Assembly: GCA_964461135.1 (NCBI GenBank)
Contig: CAYWTB010000066.1
Coordinates: forward strand, 1-25,735
Direction: 5' to 3'
Source: RQOF01 sp964461135
GTDB lineage: Bacteria; Calditrichota; Calditrichia; RBG-13-44-9
DNA: 25,735 nucleotides
The translations under genes were made by a program, and so were the position numbers. Shown piece after piece: positions 8,147 through 15,111 of this stretch. The notes beneath the pieces were generated by a model. That model was not told the DNA's origin. It was given only the letters and a program-made list of their open reading frames with translations, and ran no database searches. The stretch's first letter is position 1, and the number at the start of each line of letters is the position of its first letter.

Positions 8147-9967
8147 ATGAATATACTGGGTATTTCAGCATTTTATCATGACAGCGCAGCCGCTCTGGTG
8201 AGAGACGGAGAGATTCTGGCTGCTGCCCAGGAGGAACGGTTCACCCGGGTTAAGCATGATTACAGGTTCCCTTCCCATGCCCTGCATTACTGCCTCACCG
8301 AAGCAGGAATCACCGCTGAAAAACTGGATTATGTCGTTTTTTATGACAAACCATTTCTGAAATTTGAGCGGATCCTGGAAACTTACCTGCAGTATGCTCC
8401 CCTGGGCATAAAATCCTTCATTAAAGCTATTCCTTTATGGATCAAGAAGAAGGTATGGATGAAGAGTCTTATACAGGGGGAACTGCCCGCTTACAAAGGA
8501 CCGATTCTGTTTCCGGAACATCATATGTCCCATGCAGCCTCGGCATTTTTCCCTTCCCCGTTTTCAGAAGCCGCTATTATTACTACGGATGGGGTAGGGG
8601 AATGGACTACCACCAGTCTGGGTTATGGCAAAAATAATAAGATCAGTTTGTTAAAAGAAATTACTTTTCCTCATTCCCTGGGAATGCTTTATTCAGCCTT
8701 TACCTATTACACCGGTTTCAAGGTGAATTCCGGCGAGTATAAAGTTATGGGTCTGGCACCCTATGGAGAACCTAAATATGTAAACCTTATCCTGGATGAA
8801 CTTATTGATCTCAAGGAGGACGGTTCATTTCAGTTAAATATGAAATATTTTAATTACGGTGCCGGTTTAACCATGACCAGCAGACGTTTCAATAAGTTAT
8901 TTGGTGGTTCGCCGCGTAAACGGGAATCGCGCCTCACACAGAAGGAAATGGACCTGGCACGGTCCATTCAGGATGTGACCGAATTGGCCATGCGTCGTAT
9001 GGCGGTGCAGGTAAAAAAATTGACCGGTTCGAGGAACTTATGTCTGGCCGGCGGTGTGGCACTGAACTGTGTGGCCAATGGCAAAATTCTGCGGGACCGG
9101 GATTTTGAGGGTATCTGGATTCAGCCGGCCGCCGGTGATGCGGGTGGTGCGGTGGGAGCGGCCCTGGCGGTATGGCATGATTATCTGAACAAGGACCGGC
9201 ACGTTCATGAGGGAAGCGATCGGCAGAAGGGGTCATTTCTGGGACCCGAATTTCCCCAGCAGCAAGTACTGGATTTCCTGCAGAACAGGCAGATTCCCTA
9301 TGGGCAGTTCAGTGAAGATGAAATGATAGCAAAAACTGCAAAATTACTGACGGAGGAAAATGTTATTGGCTGGTTCCAGGGACGAATGGAATTCGGGCCG
9401 CGGGCGCTGGGGTCGCGAAGTATTCTGGGGGATGCACGCTCTCCGCAGATGCAGAAAAAATTGAACCTGAAAATAAAATTCCGGGAATCTTTCAGGCCCT
9501 TTGCACCATCGGTTCTGGCTGAGGAGGTATCAAAATATTTTGATCTTCAGCAGCCCAGCCCCTATATGCTCCTGGTAGCCGAGGTCAAAAAGGACTTGCA
9601 GAAGGAAATGACCGCACAGGAGAAACAGTATTTTGGGATAGACAAATTGAATGTTACACGTTCTTCTGTTCCGGCGGTAACTCATGTGGATTATACAGCC
9701 CGCATTCAGACGGTTCACCGGGAAACTCATCCCATATACTGGAAACTTTTAAACTCTTTCCGGGAGCTGACCGGGTGCCCGGTTATTGTGAATACTTCTT
9801 TTAACGTCAGGGGAGAACCTATTGTCTGTACACCCTCGGATGCCTATCAATGTTTTATGCGTACAGAGATGGATTATCTAGTAATGGGAAATTTTATTCT
9901 GGATAAAAAAGAGCAACCGGAATTCCGTGATCAGATCAACTGGAAAAAACAATTTGAATTGGATTAG
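8147..9967 (+). CDS. Carbamoyltransferase, NodU/CmcH/SxtI type
   Basis: This 606-aa cytoplasmic enzyme should transfer a carbamoyl group from carbamoyl phosphate (via carbamoyl-AMP) to a hydroxyl of a sugar or small molecule. The N-terminus NILGISAFYHDSAAAL is the family signature and fixes the ATG start, which has no clear Shine-Dalgarno sequence. The Kae1/TsaD-like ATPase half includes the metal-site histidines in HHMSHA (125-130), DGVGEW (148-153) and GGVALNCVANGK (about 302-313). The C-terminal YrdC-unrelated carbamoyltransferase half carries RMEFGPRALGSRSILGD from R413 and VIVNTSFNVRGEP near 550. Length is normal. It is followed by SxtJ-like, DUF5989 and SGNH genes, the same sort of neighbourhood as sxtI-J-K in saxitoxin clusters, although nothing else here suggests toxin synthesis. 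The acceptor is unknown. Confidence 0.94.
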   Translation: MNILGISAFYHDSAAALVRDGEILAAAQEERFTRVKHDYRFPSHALHYCLTEAGITAEKLDYVVFYDKPFLKFERILETYLQYAPLGIKSFIKAIPLWIKKKVWMKSLIQGELPAYKGPILFPEHHMSHAASAFFPSPFSEAAIITTDGVGEWTTTSLGYGKNNKISLLKEITFPHSLGMLYSAFTYYTGFKVNSGEYKVMGLAPYGEPKYVNLILDELIDLKEDGSFQLNMKYFNYGAGLTMTSRRFNKLFGGSPRKRESRLTQKEMDLARSIQDVTELAMRRMAVQVKKLTGSRNLCLAGGVALNCVANGKILRDRDFEGIWIQPAAGDAGGAVGAALAVWHDYLNKDRHVHEGSDRQKGSFLGPEFPQQQVLDFLQNRQIPYGQFSEDEMIAKTAKLLTEENVIGWFQGRMEFGPRALGSRSILGDARSPQMQKKLNLKIKFRESFRPFAPSVLAEEVSKYFDLQQPSPYMLLVAEVKKDLQKEMTAQEKQYFGIDKLNVTRSSVPAVTHVDYTARIQTVHRETHPIYWKLLNSFRELTGCPVIVNTSFNVRGEPIVCTPSDAYQCFMRTEMDYLVMGNFILDKKEQPEFRDQINWKKQFELD

Positions 9968-9978
9968 GGATAACAGAA

Positions 9979-10383
9979 TTGGATAAATCGAATTTCAATA
10001 ACAAGAAGGAATGGCGCAAGTTCGGGACGGGTCTCAGCCTTATCATGGCGGCGATCGGCATCCTGCAGGTTATATATAGCCATGAGCGGGGCTGGTATAT
10101 TCTGGGCGCTGCCGCCACCGTGTTTCTTGTCAGCTGGATAGTCCCGGTTATTTTGAAACCGGTTTTTATTCTTTTTTCCTATATTGGATTTATAATGGGC
10201 TGGGTGATGACCCGGGTAATACTGACGGTTTTGTTCTATCTCGTATTAACTCCGGTAGGACTCATTGCAAAGTTGTCGGGTAAGAGTTTTCTTCCCATGG
10301 AATTAAATAAATCCGGACAATCCTATTGGGTTGATATTTCCGGGGAAAGAAAAGAGCACGTCACCTATGAGAGGCAATTTTAA
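9979..10383 (+). CDS. SxtJ-like small membrane protein
   Basis: This 134-aa inner-membrane protein has three or four hydrophobic segments: about 17-35, 40-60, 62-82 and 84-102. A charged N-terminus (DKSNFNNKKEWRKFG) and a hydrophilic tail ending in ERKEHVTYERQF flank them. The length, the N-terminal KEWRKFG, the LPMELNKSGQSYW-like tail and its place directly after a NodU-type carbamoyltransferase match the SxtJ family, whose biochemical role is not established. The start is a TTG only 11 nt after the previous stop, with AGGGA about 8 nt upstream; no ATG lies in a suitable place. The coupling suggests it works with the carbamoyltransferase, perhaps holding it at the membrane, but that is inference. 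Confidence 0.82.
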   Translation: MDKSNFNNKKEWRKFGTGLSLIMAAIGILQVIYSHERGWYILGAAATVFLVSWIVPVILKPVFILFSYIGFIMGWVMTRVILTVLFYLVLTPVGLIAKLSGKSFLPMELNKSGQSYWVDISGERKEHVTYERQF

Positions 10384-10409
10384 CAAAGCATAACAGGGAG
10401 AACATATTC

Positions 10410-10568
10410 GTGGGGAAATTGGCAATTTTAAAAGAATTCTGGGATTTCATGAAGGTGCGCAAAAAATGGTGGCTTGCGCCCATTATCATTCTACTAATTC
10501 TGCTGGGGGCACTGATTGTGCTGACCGAAGGATCTGCACTGGCGCCATTTATTTACACTCTGTTTTAA
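10410..10568 (+). CDS. DUF5989 / SxtK-like 52-aa membrane peptide
   Basis: A short frame starting at GTG 10410 codes for 52 residues. They comprise an amphipathic, basic N-terminus (LAILKEFWDFMKVRKKWW), one transmembrane helix (PIIILLILLGALIVL) and the conserved end TEGSALAPFIYTLF. This pattern is the DUF5989 family, which regularly follows SxtJ genes; the sxtK product of saxitoxin clusters is the analogous gene. GGGAG lies 9 nt upstream of the GTG. The stop (10566-10568) is one base before the ATG of the SGNH-TPR gene, so it is tightly embedded in the operon. It is too short for most ORF calling cut-offs and is easily lost. Function is unknown; it is likely a small partner in the inner membrane. 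Confidence 0.88.
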   Translation: MGKLAILKEFWDFMKVRKKWWLAPIIILLILLGALIVLTEGSALAPFIYTLF

Positions 10569-10569
10569 G

Positions 10570-12555
10570 ATGAATATTTCAGAAAAAAAGAAATTAGTCT
10601 TCAGCATTTTTACGCTGGCAATGCCGTTTATAATTCTGCTGGTGGCCGAACTGAGCTTAAGACTGTTCAGCCCTTCCATGGGAAATCCGTTGGTAAGGGA
10701 GGTGAGCTATGATAATATTGAATGGTACCAGGTAAACAGAAGTTATCTCAAAAGATTTTTCCCAACCGGTACCCCCTCTGTGCCGGAATTCAAACCATCT
10801 TTATTCAGGAAAGATAAATTATCCAGCGGCTTCTGGGTAGTCTGTCTGGGCGGATCCAGCATGTTTGGTACTCCCTACCAGATGACTGCCAATATTCCGG
10901 GAATATTGCGTAAGCAGCTGCGCCATTTATTTCCCGAATCTGAAATTGAGGTTATAAATCTGGGCGCCAGTGCCATTAACAGCCAGGTCGTTAAAAAAAT
11001 TGCCGGGGAAATTGTAAAATATCAGCCGGATCTTGTGCTGGTTTATATGGGCCATAATGAGTTCTATGGTCCGGAAGGTGTTGGTGCCAGCTGGTTGGAA
11101 AAGAAGGTACCCTTTTTAATATCTCTGAAATATACGCTGAGTGACCTCCGGGTTTATCAGGTACTGGAAAAATTGATCCATTCCGTTTCTTCCCGTCATT
11201 CCCATTTACCGGAAAGAAATCTGATGCGCCAGGTATCCCGCGGTCGGCTGGTAAACCTGGAATCCAATGAAGCCGAACGGATTTTCCGGAATTTTCAGGA
11301 AAATCTGTATCAAATTATTGATATTTTCCGGAAGAAAAAAATTCCCCTGGTCATTAGTGATGTTGCTTCCAATCTGCAGTTCGAACCTTTTGTTTCCCCG
11401 GCGATTGATACCCTTAAAAATCTGGATTCAGATTTGAAAACGGCCGAACTTTTGTATCAGCAAGGAAACTATCAAAATGCTATTGACAGACTATTGCCCT
11501 ATTATGAAAAATATCCGTTTCATCCCCTGCTAAATTTTAAACTAGGGAAATCTTATCTCAGAGCCGGCGATAAACAGCGGGCATTGAGTCATCTGACAAT
11601 TGCCAGGGACCAGGATCTGTTGAAATTCAGAGCACCATCGGAAATTAATCGGATTATCCATGACGTTTGCCGGCAGAAGGATGTACCGGTTGTTTCTGCT
11701 GAGGATTATATAACTAATAAAAGCCGGGACGGCATCAGTGGTTATGACTTGTTCTGGGAACACCTGCATTTAAAGACGGAAGGATATTATCTTATCTCAA
11801 ATCTTTTTCTGCAGAAAATACTGGAAAAGAAATATCTGCCTGAAAGCCGGAAATTATCCGGGGGTGAGGAATTACTTCCTCTGGATGATGATTCATTAAG
11901 CATCTGCTGGCTGGATAATGCTTACGCTCAAATATCCATCAGGAATCTCACAGGCAAATGGCCCTTCCGGCATAACCGGCTGTATGCACCCGATGTTGTG
12001 CAGGGAGATTCGGTTTTACAGGGAATTGTTTCCGACGTTTATCAGAACCGGCTTGTATGGGATGAAGGATGTTATCGAACCGCGGCTTACTTTGAGAAAG
12101 TGAAGGATTATCGGCGGGCGGAGACAACTTACCAGGCCATTATCGAAGAGTATCCCTATAATTTTTATGCCCATTATCAGCTGGCCAGGATGTCAAAAGA
12201 TACCGGCCGTCTGGAAGAAGCAATCCGGCATTACCAGATTTCCACCTGTTCAAAATCCGATTATATTTATTCCTGGCTGGAAATGGGGATGGTGGATATT
12301 AATCTTGGCCGGTTTAAAGATGCAACGGATAACCTGAATAAGGCACTGGCATTGGCGGCTTCTGAAAAGAATCCGGCCATTAAAGCCAATATTTATTACG
12401 GCCTTTCGGCTACATTTGCCAACCGGCGGGAGTTCGATAAAGCATTGAATTTTGTTAATGAAGCGCTGCTGATAATGCCGTCTTATGCCGCTGCAATTGA
12501 GCTGCGTCAGTATATTTTACAGTTTCAGGCGAAGCAGAGAAAAGATATGGATTAG
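10570..12555 (+). CDS. Membrane-anchored SGNH/GDSL-hydrolase-like protein with TPR repeats
   Basis: This 661-aa protein has one N-terminal transmembrane helix (about 10-32, ending LSLRLF), so the rest is probably periplasmic. An SGNH/GDSL-like domain follows. Block I is LGGSSMFG with S96 as likely nucleophile, block II is NLGA (130-133), and block III is GHNEFYG with G161 and N163. Block V appears to be WEHLHLKTEGYY with H400; the position that is usually Asp is Glu (E397). A TPR-like segment sits inside the domain (about 285-350, LLYQQGNYQNAIDRLLPYYEKYP). Further TPRs fill about 505-650. The family typically removes or adds acyl groups on glycans. It follows the carbamoyltransferase-SxtJ-DUF5989 genes with one-base spacing, so it probably acts on the same product. 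Substrate is unknown. Confidence 0.85.
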   Translation: MNISEKKKLVFSIFTLAMPFIILLVAELSLRLFSPSMGNPLVREVSYDNIEWYQVNRSYLKRFFPTGTPSVPEFKPSLFRKDKLSSGFWVVCLGGSSMFGTPYQMTANIPGILRKQLRHLFPESEIEVINLGASAINSQVVKKIAGEIVKYQPDLVLVYMGHNEFYGPEGVGASWLEKKVPFLISLKYTLSDLRVYQVLEKLIHSVSSRHSHLPERNLMRQVSRGRLVNLESNEAERIFRNFQENLYQIIDIFRKKKIPLVISDVASNLQFEPFVSPAIDTLKNLDSDLKTAELLYQQGNYQNAIDRLLPYYEKYPFHPLLNFKLGKSYLRAGDKQRALSHLTIARDQDLLKFRAPSEINRIIHDVCRQKDVPVVSAEDYITNKSRDGISGYDLFWEHLHLKTEGYYLISNLFLQKILEKKYLPESRKLSGGEELLPLDDDSLSICWLDNAYAQISIRNLTGKWPFRHNRLYAPDVVQGDSVLQGIVSDVYQNRLVWDEGCYRTAAYFEKVKDYRRAETTYQAIIEEYPYNFYAHYQLARMSKDTGRLEEAIRHYQISTCSKSDYIYSWLEMGMVDINLGRFKDATDNLNKALALAASEKNPAIKANIYYGLSATFANRREFDKALNFVNEALLIMPSYAAAIELRQYILQFQAKQRKDMD

Positions 12556-12580
12556 TACAAGAAAAGGATGTGTTTCAAAA

Positions 12581-13963
12581 ATGAAAAAACCAATCATTAT
12601 ATTATCGCTGATATTTATAGCCCTGGCAGGATGTTCCCGTAAATCAGCTGACGAAAAAATTGTTGCCAGGGTAGGGCATGATAAAATTACCATGGATGAA
12701 TTCCGGATGAGTTTTGCTCTGAATCCCAGGTATGCCATTCGTACTCCTCTCTCTACCGCAAGGGAAAGTCAGCTGAATTACCTGATCAATGAGAAATATT
12801 ACTTTCTGGCGGCAAAAAAAGTTAATCTGGAAAAAGATTCAATCATTCAGGACCGGATCAAATATATAAGGGACCGGGAAACCATCAGGACTTATCTGCA
12901 GAAAAATTTTCTCTGTCGGGTAGAGCTCTCACCGGAAGAGATTCAGCAGGCCCTGCGAGAACTGGAGAAAACGGTTAAAATTCAGCATCTTTTTGTAGAA
13001 ACGGAGCAGCAGGCCATGTCACTGGAAGACCGTGTGAAGAGGGGGGAAAAGTTTGAAGATCTGGCGCGGGAAGTTTATGATGATCCTTCTTTGAAGAATA
13101 ACGGAGGCGACCTGGGATATGTCGGTTTCGGAGATATGGATCAGAATCTTGAACAGTGGGCCTTCACCGCGAAGGTCGGCGATATTTCTTCCCCGCTGCG
13201 ATCCGCCTATGGTTATCATATATTAAAAATATCGAATATCCGTCCGAATGAGCAGGTGACCGAACTGGGAACAACCATGAAACTGCAGATGGTTACTGAT
13301 ATACTGAGAAACCGGAAAGCGGATGAAATGATCAAAAAACATCTGAGTGAGCTCTCAGGAAATCAGAAAATTCAGATAAATAATCATCTCCTGGATCGTC
13401 TGGTGGCATCCACCCGGGAAGTGATGGGAGATCGTTATGATAAGCCTGACATTTTCAAGCCCGCCATCCATACTGGGGATCTGACTCTTATAGAAACAAA
13501 CCTTGAAAGCTTGAAAAATCAAACACTGGTTGAATTTGGGAATAGGACAATGACAGTCCGGGAATTTCTGGAGCGTCTCAAACAAATGCCTCCCCTGCAC
13601 CGTCCCTATCTTAAGACCAGAAACCGAATGGCCCAGACTATCATCGACATGTTCAGAAATGATTTATTACTGCAAAAAGCAAGGCAGCAGGGAATTCCCA
13701 AAGACCTGGTAAAAAGCCCGGAGTACCAGCATATTATTGAAGCGTTTCTGGCAGATGAGTTTCAGAACCGGTACCATTTGGAATATTTTAATCAGGAGCA
13801 TCCAGGGGAGTGGCAGCATTATTACCAGACATTGGAAAAAGTAAAGCGAAAGACCGGGGTAACCCTGCACCGGGAAATCCTGTTCAGCGACGTTGAAAAT
13901 CCGGATAGTGTGATGGCGCCGGATCCAATACCGCTGTTTGTAAAAAACCGTTATATGTGGTAG
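12581..13963 (+). CDS. Peptidyl-prolyl cis-trans isomerase lipoprotein (parvulin, SurA/PrsA-like)
   Basis: This 460-aa lipoprotein is likely a periplasmic folding chaperone for exported or outer-membrane proteins. The ATG at 12581 is chosen because it opens a type II signal peptide ending LAGC (C18); a longer frame upstream would bury it. AAGGA lies about 12 nt before. A SurA-like N-terminal helical domain (about 25-125, with NYLINEKYYFLAAKK) is followed by one PpiC rotamase domain (about 130-218: IQHLFVET, LAREVYDDPSLKNNGGDLGY, SAYGYHILKI). A second, more divergent helical segment fills the C-terminal third (FLERLKQMPP..., then DLVKSPEYQHIIEAF). It starts 25 nt after the SGNH-TPR gene and may be co-transcribed with it. 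The 16-nt gap to the convergent next gene holds no terminator hairpin. Confidence 0.88.
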   Translation: MKKPIIILSLIFIALAGCSRKSADEKIVARVGHDKITMDEFRMSFALNPRYAIRTPLSTARESQLNYLINEKYYFLAAKKVNLEKDSIIQDRIKYIRDRETIRTYLQKNFLCRVELSPEEIQQALRELEKTVKIQHLFVETEQQAMSLEDRVKRGEKFEDLAREVYDDPSLKNNGGDLGYVGFGDMDQNLEQWAFTAKVGDISSPLRSAYGYHILKISNIRPNEQVTELGTTMKLQMVTDILRNRKADEMIKKHLSELSGNQKIQINNHLLDRLVASTREVMGDRYDKPDIFKPAIHTGDLTLIETNLESLKNQTLVEFGNRTMTVREFLERLKQMPPLHRPYLKTRNRMAQTIIDMFRNDLLLQKARQQGIPKDLVKSPEYQHIIEAFLADEFQNRYHLEYFNQEHPGEWQHYYQTLEKVKRKTGVTLHREILFSDVENPDSVMAPDPIPLFVKNRYMW

Positions 13964-13979
13964 TGGGATGTTATTTTCA

Positions 13980-14765
13980 CTAGTTCAGGCTGAAATTAAA
14001 ACCAAAACGAACCGGATAGTAAATTGTATTATCTACATTGGTAAGAGCGAGGTTGTAACCGACCTGAATGAACGGTTGAAAAGTCTTTTTGACATAAAAC
14101 AGAACACCAACTCCGCCGTTTAAAATCAGAGCATCCTGTTTTGTTCCGGGGATCTGATCGTAAAATGAAATGCTCCCCTGCGAATCTGTGTAAGGCTCAT
14201 CATAATAATTTATATTAATTGATTCCTGACCGATGTGCAGGTAACCGGCTCCGCCGATGATATAAGGCCGCAGCAGTTCCATGGGCATTTGTAATCTGAA
14301 ATTTGCCATAACCTGGTACATGTTAATCGATCCCTGGTTAATTTCCAGACCGGCGGAATTAAAAGGGAGGCTGAAGGGAATATCTATACCTGAAGGATCG
14401 GCAAAGAAATTTCCGACCTGCTGTTCCAGTTTACCCTTATTAAAAGTAAAATTTGAATAGTTGAAATCAGTCATAATGGCCAGATATCTATTGGCTTTAA
14501 AAGCCAACCCGGCTCCTATGTTAATTCCGGTTTTCCAGAATTCTTTAAAATTGGTAACATCAGGTTGGAGATTAAGGGCATTCTGGGCAAAGTCAGGTGC
14601 AATTAAATTATTCAATTGTGGAAATTCAAAACTTTTTCCTATGACCGATTCAACCGGGTAGCTTGTTCCACCGGAAAAGTATATATCAATTTTTTCTGAA
14701 ATTTGTCCGAATCCAACCTGAATCATTGTGATACTAAGAAAAAGAATGAATAATATTCGGTACAT
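13980..14765 (-). CDS. Small outer-membrane beta-barrel protein
   Basis: This 261-aa protein has a Sec signal peptide (MYRILFILFLSITMIQVGFGQ) and then alternating beta-strand sequence with many Gly and aromatic residues. Strands such as YLAIMTDFNYSNFTF, NFRLQMPMELLRPYIIGGAGYLHI and FQPFIQVGYNLAL fit an OmpA/OprF-like 8-10-stranded barrel, the outer membrane protein beta-barrel class. The start at 14765 is preferred over an upstream ATG at 14807 because it begins directly at the signal peptide and has AAGGAG 6 nt upstream. No OmpA-type peptidoglycan domain is present. It is convergent with the isomerase gene and divergent from the TonB receptor gene, with a 12-bp palindrome in the shared upstream gap. 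No specific function can be assigned. Confidence 0.8.
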   Translation of the reverse strand: MYRILFILFLSITMIQVGFGQISEKIDIYFSGGTSYPVESVIGKSFEFPQLNNLIAPDFAQNALNLQPDVTNFKEFWKTGINIGAGLAFKANRYLAIMTDFNYSNFTFNKGKLEQQVGNFFADPSGIDIPFSLPFNSAGLEINQGSINMYQVMANFRLQMPMELLRPYIIGGAGYLHIGQESININYYDEPYTDSQGSISFYDQIPGTKQDALILNGGVGVLFYVKKTFQPFIQVGYNLALTNVDNTIYYPVRFGFNFSLN

Positions 14766-14771
14766 TATTTT

Positions 14772-14777
14772 CTCCTT
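14772..14777 (-). promoter_or_regulatory. Ribosome binding site AAGGAG deciding the OM barrel start
   Basis: On the minus strand AAGGAG lies 6 nt before the ATG at 14765. This optimal site supports starting there rather than at the upstream in-frame ATG at 14807, which would place 14 charged residues before the signal peptide. Confidence 0.75.
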
Positions 14778-14924
14778 ACAAAAAGTAATGCCCTTTGGAA
14801 GATCCAAAATGGTTCAATCAATTTACACGCATCTGATTAGATTTGCAAAAAAATAATTTTCTTTTTTTACTCCTTGTGAATTATATCTGAAATTCAATAA
14901 AACTCAGGGACCTGACTCTTTCCG

Positions 14925-14936
14925 GTCTTATAAGAC
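14925..14936. promoter_or_regulatory. 12-bp perfect palindrome GTCTTATAAGAC, possible operator
   Basis: GTCTTATAAGAC reads identically on both strands and lies about midway in the divergent gap between the OM barrel gene and the TonB receptor gene. Position and symmetry suit a dimeric repressor or activator controlling one or both genes. No regulator gene is seen nearby, and the identity of the binding protein is unknown. Confidence 0.35.
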
Positions 14937-14987
14937 GATTTTGAATTTCTGAACGCCGGTAAGACAGATGACTTTGTTAAATAGTTC

Positions 14988-15015
14988 TTGATTGTTTGTA
15001 AAAAATGTTTAAATT
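14988..15015 (+). promoter_or_regulatory. Candidate sigma-70-like promoter of the TonB receptor operon
   Basis: TTGATT (14988-14993) and TAAATT (15010-15015) are separated by 16 nt, about 96 nt before the TonB receptor start. The match to TTGACA/TATAAT is partial, and in this AT-rich stretch other pairs could be found, so the call is tentative. Confidence 0.25.
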
Positions 15016-15111
15016 AGTAACTATCAATATAGTGGCGTACGATGTATTGCCAATCGGAGTTGGATTCCTGGGAAATTATGTTGTATTTAGGACCAGCCTC
15101 TGGAGGAATCT

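Larger units (their letters stand above)
14766..15111. other. 346-nt divergent intergenic region (OM barrel / TonB receptor)
   Basis: No gene is seen. The region holds the ribosome sites of both flanking genes (AAGGAG at 14772-14777 on the minus strand; GGAGG at 15102-15106 on the plus strand). It also holds a perfect 12-bp palindrome at 14925-14936 and a possible promoter near 14988-15015. It is AT-rich, as expected for two divergent promoters. Confidence 0.6.

Noticed and set aside
8147..10568. Saxitoxin-type toxin biosynthesis cluster
   Set aside because: Only the I-J-K-like genes are present. No SxtA-type polyketide synthase, amidinotransferase or Rieske oxygenase genes are in the window, and this cassette is known from many non-toxic bacteria.
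12485..12580. Upstream extension of the isomerase frame into the SGNH-TPR gene
   Set aside because: It would overlap the previous gene by about 70 nt in another frame and hide the lipoprotein signal that begins at 12581.
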